39,568 nt of DNA from JABDGC01 sp964466595 (GTDB taxonomy: Bacteria > Pseudomonadota > Gammaproteobacteria > DSM-16500), in contig CAYXNR010000017.1 in NCBI GenBank assembly GCA_964466595.1, forward strand, positions 1-39,568, read 5' to 3'. Positions 7,595-16,391 of the stretch are shown here, one piece after another. Within the stretch, counting starts at the first letter, position 1; each line of letters opens with the position of its first letter. The notes beneath the pieces were generated by a model, which was not told the DNA's origin, did no database searches, and saw only the letters and a list, made by a program, of their open reading frames with translations. The position numbers and the translations under genes are program-made.

Positions 7595-10408
7595 CTTTAA
7601 AACAGCCGTATCGATATAAAATAATTTTATATTGTCTGGCCCTGAAATTAGTTTGCCATAGGCCCGTGTATTTTTATAGAAACGGTGGAATAATTTTAAT
7701 TTGCCAGCAAAACCCGTTTTAGCCGCTTCTTGTTTATTAAAGAAACGAATACCAGACTGACCTTTAGGCCCAGCCCAACGAATAACAGATTGACCTTTAG
7801 GTCCAACCACATTCCCCTCTTCTAGAAGCTTTTGCCAATGCAAGAGCAAGTCTTCATCGCAGGTTTTACGAAGCACATCCAAATCTAAGAAGGCATATAA
7901 ATAAGAATCGCCTTTGAGATGATGAGAAATTGCTAACTTGAAAAGACGAGGATCGTTCACGCTCAAAAAATCACTCGGCAAATGCCATCCGGCTTCTTTG
8001 CTGTTTTTTTCCTCTGGTTCTAAGCTTGCTTTTAGCTGCTGTTTTAAATCTTGATAGTGGCGATGGGCTATTTGTTCCGGTGTTAAAACCAGGGGTGCAG
8101 GAGGAGGCGGTGTTAATGCCTCGCTTCCCAAAGAAGAAGCTGGGGCTTTTTCTTCAATCGCTTCTTCATCTGATGAATCCGTTTCGGAAACAGGCTGAGG
8201 GTCTTTCTTAGGTTGAGGGGAAAATTCATTTAAGAGGGTATCCGTATCTTTTTGTGAAAGAGGAAGCTCAAGGATATCCGCATCTTTTTGTGAAAGAGGA
8301 AGCTCGAGGATATCCGGAAGTTTAGAAGGATCTTGTCTTAAAAGCTTTGAAATGTAGGAGAGGGCTTTTTTCCGTTGAGGAGAAACAGCTGTATAAAGAG
8401 CTTTCCCTAAGGCTAACAGAATATCCGAATCGTGAGGATATTCGACAATTGCTTTTTGTAAACAGTCGATTGCTGCTTCGGTTTTGTTGTTTTGATACAA
8501 ATAAAGACCCAAAAATTTAAGAAAGTAGGGATTACAAACTTCTTGAATAAGCAAGGCCTTTTGAATGGCATCCTCTGCTTCTTTCATCTGTTGTAAACTT
8601 TGATATAAGATTCCAAGCGAAATATAGATATATTGTTTTTCTACCTCCAAGAACAAAAACGCGGGGTCTTGAAGTGCCTTGTTTAATTTAACAATCTCGT
8701 TTTTTATGTCCTTACTCTCATAACAATATATTGCTAACAAATAGCCTAAGGCGTTTTTCCGTTCTTCGCTGGTTTCTTTTGAATGAGTTGTTGGATCTTT
8801 TAAAAAGGCCCATAGCATTTCCTCAGCCTTTTCATATTGCTGAAGTCTATAAGACATCTTAGCCACTTGAAAACTGTAGCGTCCTTGTTGTTCTTCATTT
8901 AGTGAAAGATAATATTTTAGGCATTCATCCCAACGTTCTTGCTTTTCATAAATACGAATAAGGCAAAGTCTGCGGAAAACATTAGTGGGATCTTGCGAAA
9001 GAAGAAATAGACCGATTTCCTCTGCCGCTGCATAGTCACCGCTTGAAGTATAATATCCCAGTCGTTCTACGAGAACAGAAGGATCTGCCTCTTTGTCGAA
9101 ACCTTCTTTTTTCTCGAATAAAGCATTATATATCCCAATTGTATTTTCTTTTTCCACTGAAAATTTTTCCCTAAGCTCAAGAAATAGACTTTTTGCTTTT
9201 TCAGGCTGTCTATCGTGAAAGAGGCGTATCGCTTTTGAGATTTGGGAGTAATAATTATTAGGATTTAATTTACTCAGTGCTTCCCCCGCTTCTGCTGAGG
9301 CTACTAAATTACCTAATTCAGCATGTAAGTAAGCAATTTGATTCAAGGCAAGTTCTTGTTGGTCAGCTGGTATAGAAGGACAAAGTAAGGCTTTTTGATA
9401 GTAGGGGAGAGCCTCATTTTTACGGTTAAATTGCAGCAAGGCGCCGGCTAGAGTCAATAAAACAGAATAAGTATCTTCATTATTTTGAAGTGCGGCTTGG
9501 GCCAATTCAAGAGCCTCTTGGTCTTGTCCCAAAAAGAAGAGATAGTTTGCTTTATCGCCTAAACTGCAGTTTTCTACTGGGAGCTTTAAAATAAGTTGTA
9601 CAAGCTCAGGAATTTTTGTTTTTAAAACAGGATATTTTTCCATAAAGCGAAAAAAATCCTGAATATATTTGTGCGTAAATTGTGGAGGGTGCACTGAAAA
9701 TAAGGTTTTATCCAAATATACCTGAAGCGCCTTGTCCAACTGTGGGCCTTGCAATTCTAAATTGATAATTAATTCAAAAAACATGAGCTGACTGCCGAGG
9801 TTAAGATTATCACAATTAAATTGATCTAAGAGTGACTGTAGTACCCCTTGCTTTGGGTTTGCGCGAACCGCTTTGTCTTTTTTTTCCATATCCAGAGCTG
9901 CTTTGAAATAGCTTAGAGCTTGTTTATGATCGTCAGTTTTAAAACTGAACCATATTCCTAAATTATAATAGACCGTATGTCGCTCAATCGATGATAAAGA
10001 AGAATCCTTATCAGCCTTGAGTAAATAGTATTTTTGTGCTTCAAAAGCGTTTCGTCGGTTAGCATTTTTAGATAAATTATAATAAATTGTGCCTTTCTGC
10101 TTTTCTTTCAGTAAATTTTTATGGCATAAATAATCAAGCAGTTTTTCAACAATAGGCGGTTCTAAGGAAAGCGCCTCTACATAAGGGGTGAGCTCCTTAG
10201 AGGTTGTCGGAATTCCGGTTAATACCTGATCGGCAACATTTTTTCCGTAGGCCTGTAAAAGCTGTGCCATTAACTCTAATTTGCTTTCTGTGGAATTCTG
10301 CGGGTTTTTTATAAAAATCTTAAGGATAGCTCGTGCTTTTTCAGGATTGGTTTCAAACTCTTGAAGAATTCTATCCTGCAAAGAAATGGGGTTAGGGCGA
10401 TTATTCAT
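7586..10408 (-). CDS. TPR-repeat protein with low-complexity linker, 940 aa
   Basis: This is a large tetratricopeptide-repeat scaffold. Helical pairs with TPR spacing run through most of residues 100-690, for example GDYAAAEEIGLFLLSQDPTN near 457-476, QQMKEAEDAIQKALL near 606-620 and NKTEAAIDCLQKAIVEYPHD near 641-660. Residues about 700-785 are a low-complexity acidic and proline-rich linker. It contains a tandem 12-residue duplication (DILELPLSQKDA then DILELPLSQKDT) and SDEE and PPPP runs. The C-terminal ~150 residues form a separate domain with a second short duplication (GPKGQSVIRWA then GPKGQSGIRFF, about 869-890) and a basic tail ending DTAVLKAH. No signal peptide or membrane helix is seen. 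It is monocistronic. A secreted or host-interacting role is possible but unproven. Confidence 0.8.
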   Translation of the reverse strand: MNNRPNPISLQDRILQEFETNPEKARAILKIFIKNPQNSTESKLELMAQLLQAYGKNVADQVLTGIPTTSKELTPYVEALSLEPPIVEKLLDYLCHKNLLKEKQKGTIYYNLSKNANRRNAFEAQKYYLLKADKDSSLSSIERHTVYYNLGIWFSFKTDDHKQALSYFKAALDMEKKDKAVRANPKQGVLQSLLDQFNCDNLNLGSQLMFFELIINLELQGPQLDKALQVYLDKTLFSVHPPQFTHKYIQDFFRFMEKYPVLKTKIPELVQLILKLPVENCSLGDKANYLFFLGQDQEALELAQAALQNNEDTYSVLLTLAGALLQFNRKNEALPYYQKALLCPSIPADQQELALNQIAYLHAELGNLVASAEAGEALSKLNPNNYYSQISKAIRLFHDRQPEKAKSLFLELREKFSVEKENTIGIYNALFEKKEGFDKEADPSVLVERLGYYTSSGDYAAAEEIGLFLLSQDPTNVFRRLCLIRIYEKQERWDECLKYYLSLNEEQQGRYSFQVAKMSYRLQQYEKAEEMLWAFLKDPTTHSKETSEERKNALGYLLAIYCYESKDIKNEIVKLNKALQDPAFLFLEVEKQYIYISLGILYQSLQQMKEAEDAIQKALLIQEVCNPYFLKFLGLYLYQNNKTEAAIDCLQKAIVEYPHDSDILLALGKALYTAVSPQRKKALSYISKLLRQDPSKLPDILELPLSQKDADILELPLSQKDTDTLLNEFSPQPKKDPQPVSETDSSDEEAIEEKAPASSLGSEALTPPPPAPLVLTPEQIAHRHYQDLKQQLKASLEPEEKNSKEAGWHLPSDFLSVNDPRLFKLAISHHLKGDSYLYAFLDLDVLRKTCDEDLLLHWQKLLEEGNVVGPKGQSVIRWAGPKGQSGIRFFNKQEAAKTGFAGKLKLFHRFYKNTRAYGKLISGPDNIKLFYIDTAVLKAH

Positions 10409-10445
10409 AAATTTAAGACTCTTGAGCGATTATTTTATTGAGCTA

Positions 10446-10489
10446 ATTTTGTCATTAATTATTGTTATTGTCAATAAAATAGACAAAAT
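10446..10489. promoter_or_regulatory. Inverted repeats in TPR/GyrI divergent region
   Basis: In the 210-bp AT-rich gap between the divergent TPR and GyrI-like genes, an 8-bp inverted repeat ATTTTGTC (10446-10453) / GACAAAAT (10482-10489) encloses a second palindrome, TTATTGTCAATAA (10465-10477). This could be a regulator binding site for one or both genes. The regulator is unknown. Confidence 0.35.
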
Positions 10490-10618
10490 AAAATATACAC
10501 AAATGATGCTTTTTCAAGGGCCCTGTACATAGATTTATCTGACTTTAAAGCTTATTATTTGTACAAATATACTATATTAATATTTCTTGATACCATTCAA
10601 TAAACTTAAGAGAGGAAA

Positions 10619-11110
10619 ATGATGAAAAAAGAATTGACTAACAAGCAAGAGATAAAATTAATTGGTTTAACAGCAAGAACCAATATCAAAAATGAAATGA
10701 ATCCGCAAACAGCTAAAATTGGTGAACTAGCCGGTCGATTTTGGAGCCAGAACCTAGCAAGCCACCTTGCTCAGCGCAAAAATCCGGGTGTAACTTTTTC
10801 CGTATATACAGAGTATGCTAGTGATGAACATGGAGATTACACCTATTTTATCGGCGAAGAAGTAAGCGCATTTGAAAATGTTCCCGCAGAACTGAAGAAG
10901 CTAACGATACCAGCAACTCAGTATCAAAAATTCACCACTCCTTCCGGAAAAATGCCAGAAGTAGTGATTGAGGCTTGGCAGCAAATTTGGAAAATGTCGG
11001 CGAGTGACTTTGGTGGAGAGCGAGCTTATCTTGCTGATTTTGAGGTCTATGATCAACGTGCAATTGACCCTGCTAATACAAGCTTGGATATTTATATCGG
11101 GATTAAATAA
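10619..11110 (+). CDS. GyrI-like / AraC effector-binding domain protein
   Basis: This 163-aa stand-alone small-molecule-binding domain is of the GyrI-like (SOUL/AraC_E_bind) superfamily. The pattern is a strand-rich start (IKLIGLTARTNI), then VTFSVYTEYASDEHGDYTYF with the typical aromatic/acid turn, ENVPAELKKLTIPA followed by YQKFTT, an amphipathic helix (IEAWQQIWKM), an acidic strand (YLADFEVYDQRA) and a final DIYIGIK. There is no DNA-binding domain, so it is not an AraC regulator itself. Relatives bind hydrophobic compounds or DNA gyrase. The ribosome site AGAGGA lies just before the ATG. A second M follows at 10622. Confidence 0.82.
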   Translation: MMKKELTNKQEIKLIGLTARTNIKNEMNPQTAKIGELAGRFWSQNLASHLAQRKNPGVTFSVYTEYASDEHGDYTYFIGEEVSAFENVPAELKKLTIPATQYQKFTTPSGKMPEVVIEAWQQIWKMSASDFGGERAYLADFEVYDQRAIDPANTSLDIYIGIK

Positions 11111-11124
11111 AGAGAGCCAACCTT

Positions 11125-12426
11125 TCATAATTCAATAGATAAAATATCATCAATTTGTCTAAGTAAATGATTGCAACGCTCTGCAACTATTAGTCGATAC
11201 TTTTGTAGGTAATGAATTTCATCGCCACTGCCGATAATTTTTTTTATTTCTGCTTCTAAACCTAAAATTAGACTATTAGCTATTCGCTGAAGCCGCTTTG
11301 CTACAATAGAGCGAGGTAATTGGCAGGTATCTGCGAAGTCTGCTAACTGATAGGCATTCACAGTATTACTATCAAATTCATCACCTAAAGCCATAGCCAT
11401 TTCTTGTTCGAATTGCGGATACATTTTAACATTCACAAGATCATAAAACGGCGTTAAGGACAGGCCTCGTTGACTAACGAAAAAACTAATATTTTTACCA
11501 TGTGCATCGAAGTTAAATGTCAACAAATTGAATATAGCCCAATCAAGAATTTGTTGTTTTGTTGCAATGGGGTTTTCGCATTGATTGGCGAAGGAGAATA
11601 GTTTTTGAAAGCTTACCCCTTCTCGGATATGGGCCACATCCCGGGAACTGCCAAAGTTTCTTTCATATTTATAATCTGGTGCTACATTCAAAGCTTGGCA
11701 TCCATCGATAACAGGACGGCGTTGTACTTCATTAATTGAAAGATATCGTCTATCAAAGCGCTCTATTAATAATGCAGGGTTTTTTCCAAAACGCATTAGT
11801 TTTGCCTGGGTGACATTTATTCCGCAGTGCTTAGCCAATTGTAGAGTGAAGTATTCATTTATAACTAAATGAGGCAATTTTTGTTTTTCAAACTTCAGAA
11901 TATGTGTAGAGCATAAGCTACCTTCACCAAAACCCAATTGACCCTTATCATTTACTACCACATTAATTTTATCTTGAACGCCAGCCACGGATAGACGAGG
12001 TTTATTTTGCCAAATAATTAAACCATATTTATCACGTGCATTTAAACGCTTTTCTAAATCTTCATCAGAAAGGATCAGAAATTTTGCCTCTTTCAGATAG
12101 ACTTGGCCTGATGCAAGCATAATTAAGGCGCCAGGCGCATCCATACCGAGGGCCCTCATCAGGCCGAAGGTATTATTTTTGCTTAAACGAAAATGTGTAA
12201 CAAGTTCATCTAAGCCATTTCCTTCAGGTAGTAGGTTACGTAAAAAGCGTTGAACTGCGACAGAAGAAATATTGTTATCTAAAGGTAGATGTGGTGAAAG
12301 AGCAAAACCAGCTTGTTGCCATTTTTTATTGTATTGCCAAACTAACTGATCATTACTCAGTATTAGTTTACCAATAAGGTTATTCTTTCCTAAATAAAGA
12401 TCTAAAATGTGCTCACTTCCAGTCAT
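11125..12426 (-). CDS. hipA: HipA-family Ser/Thr kinase toxin
   Basis: HipA kinases of type II toxin-antitoxin modules phosphorylate glutamyl-tRNA synthetase or other targets and slow growth. The protein shows the N-terminal HipA-N fold (ILDLYLGKNNLIGKL), the phospho-Ser/P-loop motif SVAGVQDK, HILKF, ERFDRR, the catalytic FNFDAHGKN and the metal-binding TPFYDLV, all in the expected order. It looks complete at about 433 aa, close to E. coli HipA. The ATG at 12426 is chosen over an in-frame ATG at 12459 because the fold begins right after it and it overlaps the hipB stop by 14 bases, a normal arrangement for coupled hipBA. It converges on the GyrI-like gene. Confidence 0.93.
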   Translation of the reverse strand: MTGSEHILDLYLGKNNLIGKLILSNDQLVWQYNKKWQQAGFALSPHLPLDNNISSVAVQRFLRNLLPEGNGLDELVTHFRLSKNNTFGLMRALGMDAPGALIMLASGQVYLKEAKFLILSDEDLEKRLNARDKYGLIIWQNKPRLSVAGVQDKINVVVNDKGQLGFGEGSLCSTHILKFEKQKLPHLVINEYFTLQLAKHCGINVTQAKLMRFGKNPALLIERFDRRYLSINEVQRRPVIDGCQALNVAPDYKYERNFGSSRDVAHIREGVSFQKLFSFANQCENPIATKQQILDWAIFNLLTFNFDAHGKNISFFVSQRGLSLTPFYDLVNVKMYPQFEQEMAMALGDEFDSNTVNAYQLADFADTCQLPRSIVAKRLQRIANSLILGLEAEIKKIIGSGDEIHYLQKYRLIVAERCNHLLRQIDDILSIEL

Positions 12427-12694
12427 AATCAGTCTCATCTGTGTCTTGCCAGGGGGCAATAAGTAGCTTTATCCCCAAAGCAGAGCAAATTCGTAATACA
12501 CAACTAAATTGAGTATTTTGTTGGCCATGCTCTATTTTCATGTAAGTTTGTTTGGCAAGGCCACAAAGAGCTGCTGCATCTTCTATACGTAATTTACTTT
12601 GAGTACGTCTCGCCCTTATTGCTTGCCCTAATAGTGTAGGCGTAAGTATCTGCTTGAGATCTGGATTAGCTATCTTCTTGATTTGTTTTGCCAT
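12413..12694 (-). CDS. hipB: HipB-family antitoxin, XRE repressor
   Basis: This 93-aa Cro/C1-type helix-turn-helix protein contains LGQAIRARRTQSKLRIEDAA followed by LCGLAKQTYMKIEHGQQ as the recognition region. It neutralises HipA and represses its own operon. A short C-terminal acidic tail (DTDETDYDWK) follows, as in other HipBs. The SD AGGA lies inside a half operator just upstream of the ATG. Two full palindromic operators lie in the region shared with mscL. Confidence 0.92.
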   Translation of the reverse strand: MAKQIKKIANPDLKQILTPTLLGQAIRARRTQSKLRIEDAAALCGLAKQTYMKIEHGQQNTQFSCVLRICSALGIKLLIAPWQDTDETDYDWK

Positions 12695-12696
12695 AA

Positions 12697-12704
12697 AATC
12701 CTAT
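12697..12704. promoter_or_regulatory. HipB half-operator overlapping the hipB SD
   Basis: AATCCTAT at 12697-12704 repeats half of the two full operators and reads ATAGGATT on the coding strand. It contains the hipB ribosome-binding AGGA. Repressor bound here would add to autoregulation. Confidence 0.45.
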
Positions 12705-12742
12705 TGTCCTGCACTTTATCAAATTAAATTAAATATATCCTG

Positions 12743-12768
12743 TATAATCCTATTATAATAGGATTATA
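12743..12768. promoter_or_regulatory. Perfect palindromic HipB operator O1
   Basis: This is a 26-bp perfect palindrome whose core is AATCCTATTATAATAGGATT (12746-12765). It matches the TCC-spacer-GGA layout of HipB operators such as TATCCN8GGATA of E. coli. The core also contains TATAAT-like -10 sequences in both directions, so the operator probably overlaps promoters. Confidence 0.75.
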
Positions 12769-12794
12769 TTATATTAACAAGTTAAAAGTGATTA

Positions 12795-12814
12795 AATCCT
12801 ACTAAAATAGGATT
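12795..12814. promoter_or_regulatory. HipB operator O2
   Basis: AATCCTACTAAAATAGGATT is a near-perfect copy of O1. Its centre is 49 bp from that of O1, between hipB and mscL. Paired operators are typical of autoregulated hipBA operons. Confidence 0.7.
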
Positions 12815-12890
12815 AATTAATTTAAGTTTTTAATCATAAAGATATGCTAAGATTTTTTTTATAGAAAGCAGACCTTAAAAGGAAGCAAAC

Positions 12891-13304
12891 ATGTGGAAGG
12901 AATTTAAAGAATTCGCCATGCGAGGTAATGTAATAGACATGGCGATAGGTATTATCATTGGCGCAGCCTTCAGCAAACTGATCACCTCTCTAGTCAACGA
13001 TATCTTAATGCCGCCGCTCGGTTTTCTCATTGGCAATGTTGATTTTTCCAATTTTGCAATCACCTTGCGTGCAAAAACCGCGGAGCTACCAGCCGTGGTT
13101 ATCTCCTATGGTTCTTTTATTAATACGATTATTAATTTTTTGATTGTTGCTTTTGCCATGTTCATTGTTATTAAACAAATGAATCGTTTTAATATCGGAA
13201 GAAAAGATGCACCGAAAATGAAAGCCTGTCCTTATTGTTGTTCTTCCATCGCTATGAAGGCGATTCGCTGTCCGAATTGCACTCAAAATTTAGAAGGCAA
13301 ATAA
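12891..13304 (+). CDS. mscL: Large-conductance mechanosensitive channel MscL with zinc-ribbon tail
   Basis: MscL is an inner-membrane channel that opens under membrane tension to release osmolytes. The protein starts MWKEFKEFAMRGNVIDMAIG (S1 helix and TM1). TM1 continues IIIGAAFSKLITSLVNDILMPP, and TM2 is about 74-95. The C-terminal cytoplasmic part has two CxxC pairs (C113/C116 and C127/C130) that form a probable zinc ribbon, as seen in a subset of MscLs. The length of 137 aa is normal. AAGGA lies before the ATG. The gene diverges from hipB and its promoter region contains the HipB operators, so it may be affected by HipB binding (inference). Confidence 0.95.
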   Translation: MWKEFKEFAMRGNVIDMAIGIIIGAAFSKLITSLVNDILMPPLGFLIGNVDFSNFAITLRAKTAELPAVVISYGSFINTIINFLIVAFAMFIVIKQMNRFNIGRKDAPKMKACPYCCSSIAMKAIRCPNCTQNLEGK

Positions 13305-13341
13305 AAGGAAGAAGCCGTGTTAAAAACTTGGGCTTCCTTTC
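13302..13341 (+). terminator. Possible terminator hairpin after mscL
   Basis: AAAGGAAG at about 13305 pairs with CTTCCTTT near 13333-13340. An inner GCC/GGC pair and an AA bulge complete the stem. No T-run follows, so this is a weak or factor-dependent terminator at best. Confidence 0.35.
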
Positions 13342-13420
13342 AGATGCTGATTGAGAGTTGCCATCTCTTGTAGTACATTTCATTTTAACTCATTACCTTT
13401 GAAATCAAATAAGGATTAAA

Positions 13421-15643
13421 ATGCCTCATTATACTGAAATCTACGTGGCTGCCCAAAACAAGGATGAAATTTTACTTCAACAGGCGCTTCAACATGCATC
13501 CATTAATGTTCTAGGCTGTATACCTGAAGTATCTCCATACAAGGCAAGAGTAATTTCCTCACCAGTTTGTCAATTAGCAATTGAGGGTAATCAAGATGCT
13601 GTTAATTTTCTACTCGCAAAAGGCGCTAGCCGAGGCGAAGCTATTTACGGTTATGCTATTAGAGGGGATCAAGGGCAAGTAGATGCTTTACTAGCCCAAG
13701 ATAAGGGGGCTCACCGAGATCATGCTATCGAGGGCTATGCGCTTGGTAAGCATATTCCGCAAGCAGAGGCTTTAGCGAAGGATCTTGATACTGGCCATCA
13801 ATGGCTTCTTCTCGGCTATGCTAAAGGTGGGCATTTTGAGCAAGTAAATGCTCTATTAGCAGGAGGCCTTGACCCAAAATGGGCTATCCACGGCTATGCT
13901 ATTAGTGGGCACATGGATCAGATCGATCCGCTCTTAGAGGTGGGGAGTATACCAGATGGACTGACTGTCAATTATGCTATGGGAGGGCACGTTGCTAAAG
14001 TAAACGCTTTATTAGAGCAAGATAGCGGGCTAATAACTGAAGCTATCCATGGCTATGCTGCTGTCGGGAATGTTGCTGAGGTAACCTATCTTTTGGCAAG
14101 GGGTGGTAAACCAATCTTTGCGATTTTCGGCTTTGCGCTTGGTGGACGCGTGGATCAAGTAAAAGCACTTCTAGCCGAAGGTTGCGATCCCGCTAAGCTT
14201 GCTAAGATTGCTGAGGGCTATGCTGTTGGCGGTCATGTCAATCAAGTCAATGATCTCTTAAAACAAGGTCTTGCTCCAACAGATGTTATTTATGGCTATG
14301 CTTTATCTGGAAATACTGCTCAGGTAGAGGCTTTATTAAAGCGATGTCAAAACTTCCTTCAACTTGATCAAGCTGGTTACCAAGCTGTATATGGCTATGC
14401 TCATGGTGGGCACAGAGCCGGAGTCAATTCTTTATTAGAGAGGAAGGTCCCTCAAGGTAAAGAAGCAGCCCTTAAAGGTTATGTTGCTGGTGGCCATACC
14501 ATATATCTTGATGAACTAGCAGGAGTGAGGTTATTCGAAGGAATAGATAATTGGCTAAAAGAGTTAAGAAAGCTGGGTGATCATTTTATGGTTGCTTATG
14601 CAAATAAGCTTCGCGCTAGAGCTCTAAAAGTGTTTTCAGGATCAGATGACGAAGAGCCAGATGAAGAATTGGATTCAGAGCCGCCACAGCTACTTGAGTC
14701 AGATGAAGCTAAAGATGCACCAGAGGAAAAACCTGGTTTAGTCGAAGAGAAACCTGATAGAGCCGCTCTTGGTGTTATTACAGATAAAAATGATTCTTTT
14801 CGTATTGGTCAAGCTTATGCACATGATTATGCCGCCAGCAATTTACATTTACTCCCAAATCAAGAGGAATTCGATTGGTCTGCTTTTACTAAAGACGTGC
14901 AAGCTACATATGAAAGGCATTTTCAAACAGAGCAAAATACTCAAGGGAGCAAGGTTGTTACTAGAGTTTTGTATTGTGATGGGGCTTTCGCAAATTCAGA
15001 CTTCAAGAATAAAACCATTGAAGCGGTGGCAAAAGCCTACCTTGCGGCGGTAAAAAAATATCTAAAGCACTTTGATAGAATAGATATTCTAGCCTTAAAT
15101 CCTGAGGTAGCAGCGATATTTAAAAATAAATTGCGGAGCCTTTCAGAAGAACTCTGTACTCAGGCTGAAACTTCTTTAAGAGAATGGATAACAGAAAGTT
15201 TTCAAGATTCAGAAACCCAGAGAAAATTTGAAAAAGTAATCACTCAAGTACGTCAAAGAAGTGAGGCAAATTTAGAAGACTTGCAGTTAAAAAGAGAAAT
15301 CCTAAGCAAAACCACAAGACTCCTTCAGAACAATTTATCAGGTGATGATTATCTTGATTATGCAAAAACCACCGTTCAAGAATCTTTCGGCTGGAAACTT
15401 GTCGCAGCAGCCATGATTGCTGCTGGCCTTGCTTTAGGAGCTTCCAGTGCCCTTGTCGCAACCGCAACCCTCGGCGGCGGTACGGGACTTGCCTTAGCCC
15501 TAGGCGCCGGTAGTATTGCTTTGACAACAAGTGGCCTCAGTCTTTTTAAGCAGAAAGGCAGCAATAAGGAAACCTGCCTTGTTATGGAGGAAGCGGCTAA
15601 GCGGCTAGCTCCGGGGAGCAAGGGAACCTGCCTTGTTATGTAA
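13421..15643 (+). CDS. Ankyrin-like repeat membrane protein with C-terminal CaaX box, candidate effector
   Basis: This 740-aa protein has about 11 degenerate repeats between residues 70 and 365, each carrying GYAxGGHxxQVxxLL (for example 132-145, 266-280 and 325-339). They resemble irregular ankyrin-type helix pairs. An acidic linker (408-445) and a helical region (about 455-655) follow. Two hydrophobic segments (about 659-676 and 680-708) could form a membrane hairpin. The protein ends TCLVM, where C737-L-V-M is a CaaX motif of the type farnesylated in eukaryotes. A second copy, ETCLVM (717-722), lies 18 residues upstream and appears to be a duplicate of the tail. L. pneumophila AnkB and other effectors use host prenylation through such boxes. 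AAGGA lies before the ATG. Translocation and prenylation are inference. Confidence 0.85.
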   Translation: MPHYTEIYVAAQNKDEILLQQALQHASINVLGCIPEVSPYKARVISSPVCQLAIEGNQDAVNFLLAKGASRGEAIYGYAIRGDQGQVDALLAQDKGAHRDHAIEGYALGKHIPQAEALAKDLDTGHQWLLLGYAKGGHFEQVNALLAGGLDPKWAIHGYAISGHMDQIDPLLEVGSIPDGLTVNYAMGGHVAKVNALLEQDSGLITEAIHGYAAVGNVAEVTYLLARGGKPIFAIFGFALGGRVDQVKALLAEGCDPAKLAKIAEGYAVGGHVNQVNDLLKQGLAPTDVIYGYALSGNTAQVEALLKRCQNFLQLDQAGYQAVYGYAHGGHRAGVNSLLERKVPQGKEAALKGYVAGGHTIYLDELAGVRLFEGIDNWLKELRKLGDHFMVAYANKLRARALKVFSGSDDEEPDEELDSEPPQLLESDEAKDAPEEKPGLVEEKPDRAALGVITDKNDSFRIGQAYAHDYAASNLHLLPNQEEFDWSAFTKDVQATYERHFQTEQNTQGSKVVTRVLYCDGAFANSDFKNKTIEAVAKAYLAAVKKYLKHFDRIDILALNPEVAAIFKNKLRSLSEELCTQAETSLREWITESFQDSETQRKFEKVITQVRQRSEANLEDLQLKREILSKTTRLLQNNLSGDDYLDYAKTTVQESFGWKLVAAAMIAAGLALGASSALVATATLGGGTGLALALGAGSIALTTSGLSLFKQKGSNKETCLVMEEAAKRLAPGSKGTCLVM

Positions 15644-15648
15644 GTGGT

Positions 15649-16317
15649 CTACCTAAGCTGATCAAGTTCCGTTTCTCGGCCATTCTTTTCAACACGTTGC
15701 GCTTTATCGAAACTTTCTATTAAAGCCCGATAAGGCGGAACCAGATGATCAACCATGATTGCTGCAAAATCCATCGCATCAGGACGATTCCAGGTATGCA
15801 TTAATTCTGATAAAACAGCAAAGGTATCAATGGGTATAGCTCCCGCCTGAACTACTCTTGCAAGAGTAAGATCCGTTGCCATTTTAGACCAATTACCAGA
15901 GGCATCTATAATCGTAAACACTTTATAGCCTTCTACCAAGGCGCTCAGCGTTGGAAATGACATGCAAACACTGGTCAGGGTGCCTGCAATTAACAAGGTT
16001 TTGCGTTTGGTTTCTTTAATTGCTTTAACCCATGCCGGATTATCCCAGGCATTAATTTGGCCTGTGCGTGGTATATAAACAGCTTTCGGATTAAATTGAT
16101 GAATTTCAGGAATAAGCGGGCCATTTGGACCGTCCGGAACTGAAGCCGTAGTAAAGGTTGGAATATCTGCCAAATGAGACATTTTAGCAAGAGCAGTCAC
16201 ATGAGAACGAAGCCTGGGCAATTCAATATCTTTTACCAGCTGAAATAAGCCACTTTGGTGATCGATCAGTAGCATGACTGCATCGTCAGAGTTAATCATC
16301 CATTTATTTGCGGTCAT
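15649..16317 (-). CDS. YcaC-like isochorismatase-family hydrolase
   Basis: This is a cysteine hydrolase of the isochorismatase superfamily, closest by pattern to YcaC: LLIDHQSGL with D19, GQINAWDNPAW, GTLTSVCMSFPTLSA with the nucleophile C118, and IDASGNWSK. At the position where the family normally has its catalytic Lys there is R84 (YIPRTGQ). The length of 222 aa is only slightly above YcaC. The physiological substrate of this group is unknown. The 3' end converges on the CaaX protein gene with only five bases between stops. Confidence 0.88.
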   Translation of the reverse strand: MTANKWMINSDDAVMLLIDHQSGLFQLVKDIELPRLRSHVTALAKMSHLADIPTFTTASVPDGPNGPLIPEIHQFNPKAVYIPRTGQINAWDNPAWVKAIKETKRKTLLIAGTLTSVCMSFPTLSALVEGYKVFTIIDASGNWSKMATDLTLARVVQAGAIPIDTFAVLSELMHTWNRPDAMDFAAIMVDHLVPPYRALIESFDKAQRVEKNGRETELDQLR

Positions 16318-16391
16318 CCTTGACTCCTTGTAAATTGATTTAACATAATACCATATCTAGATTTTTTTAACTCTCAAGAATAGGATGCGAT

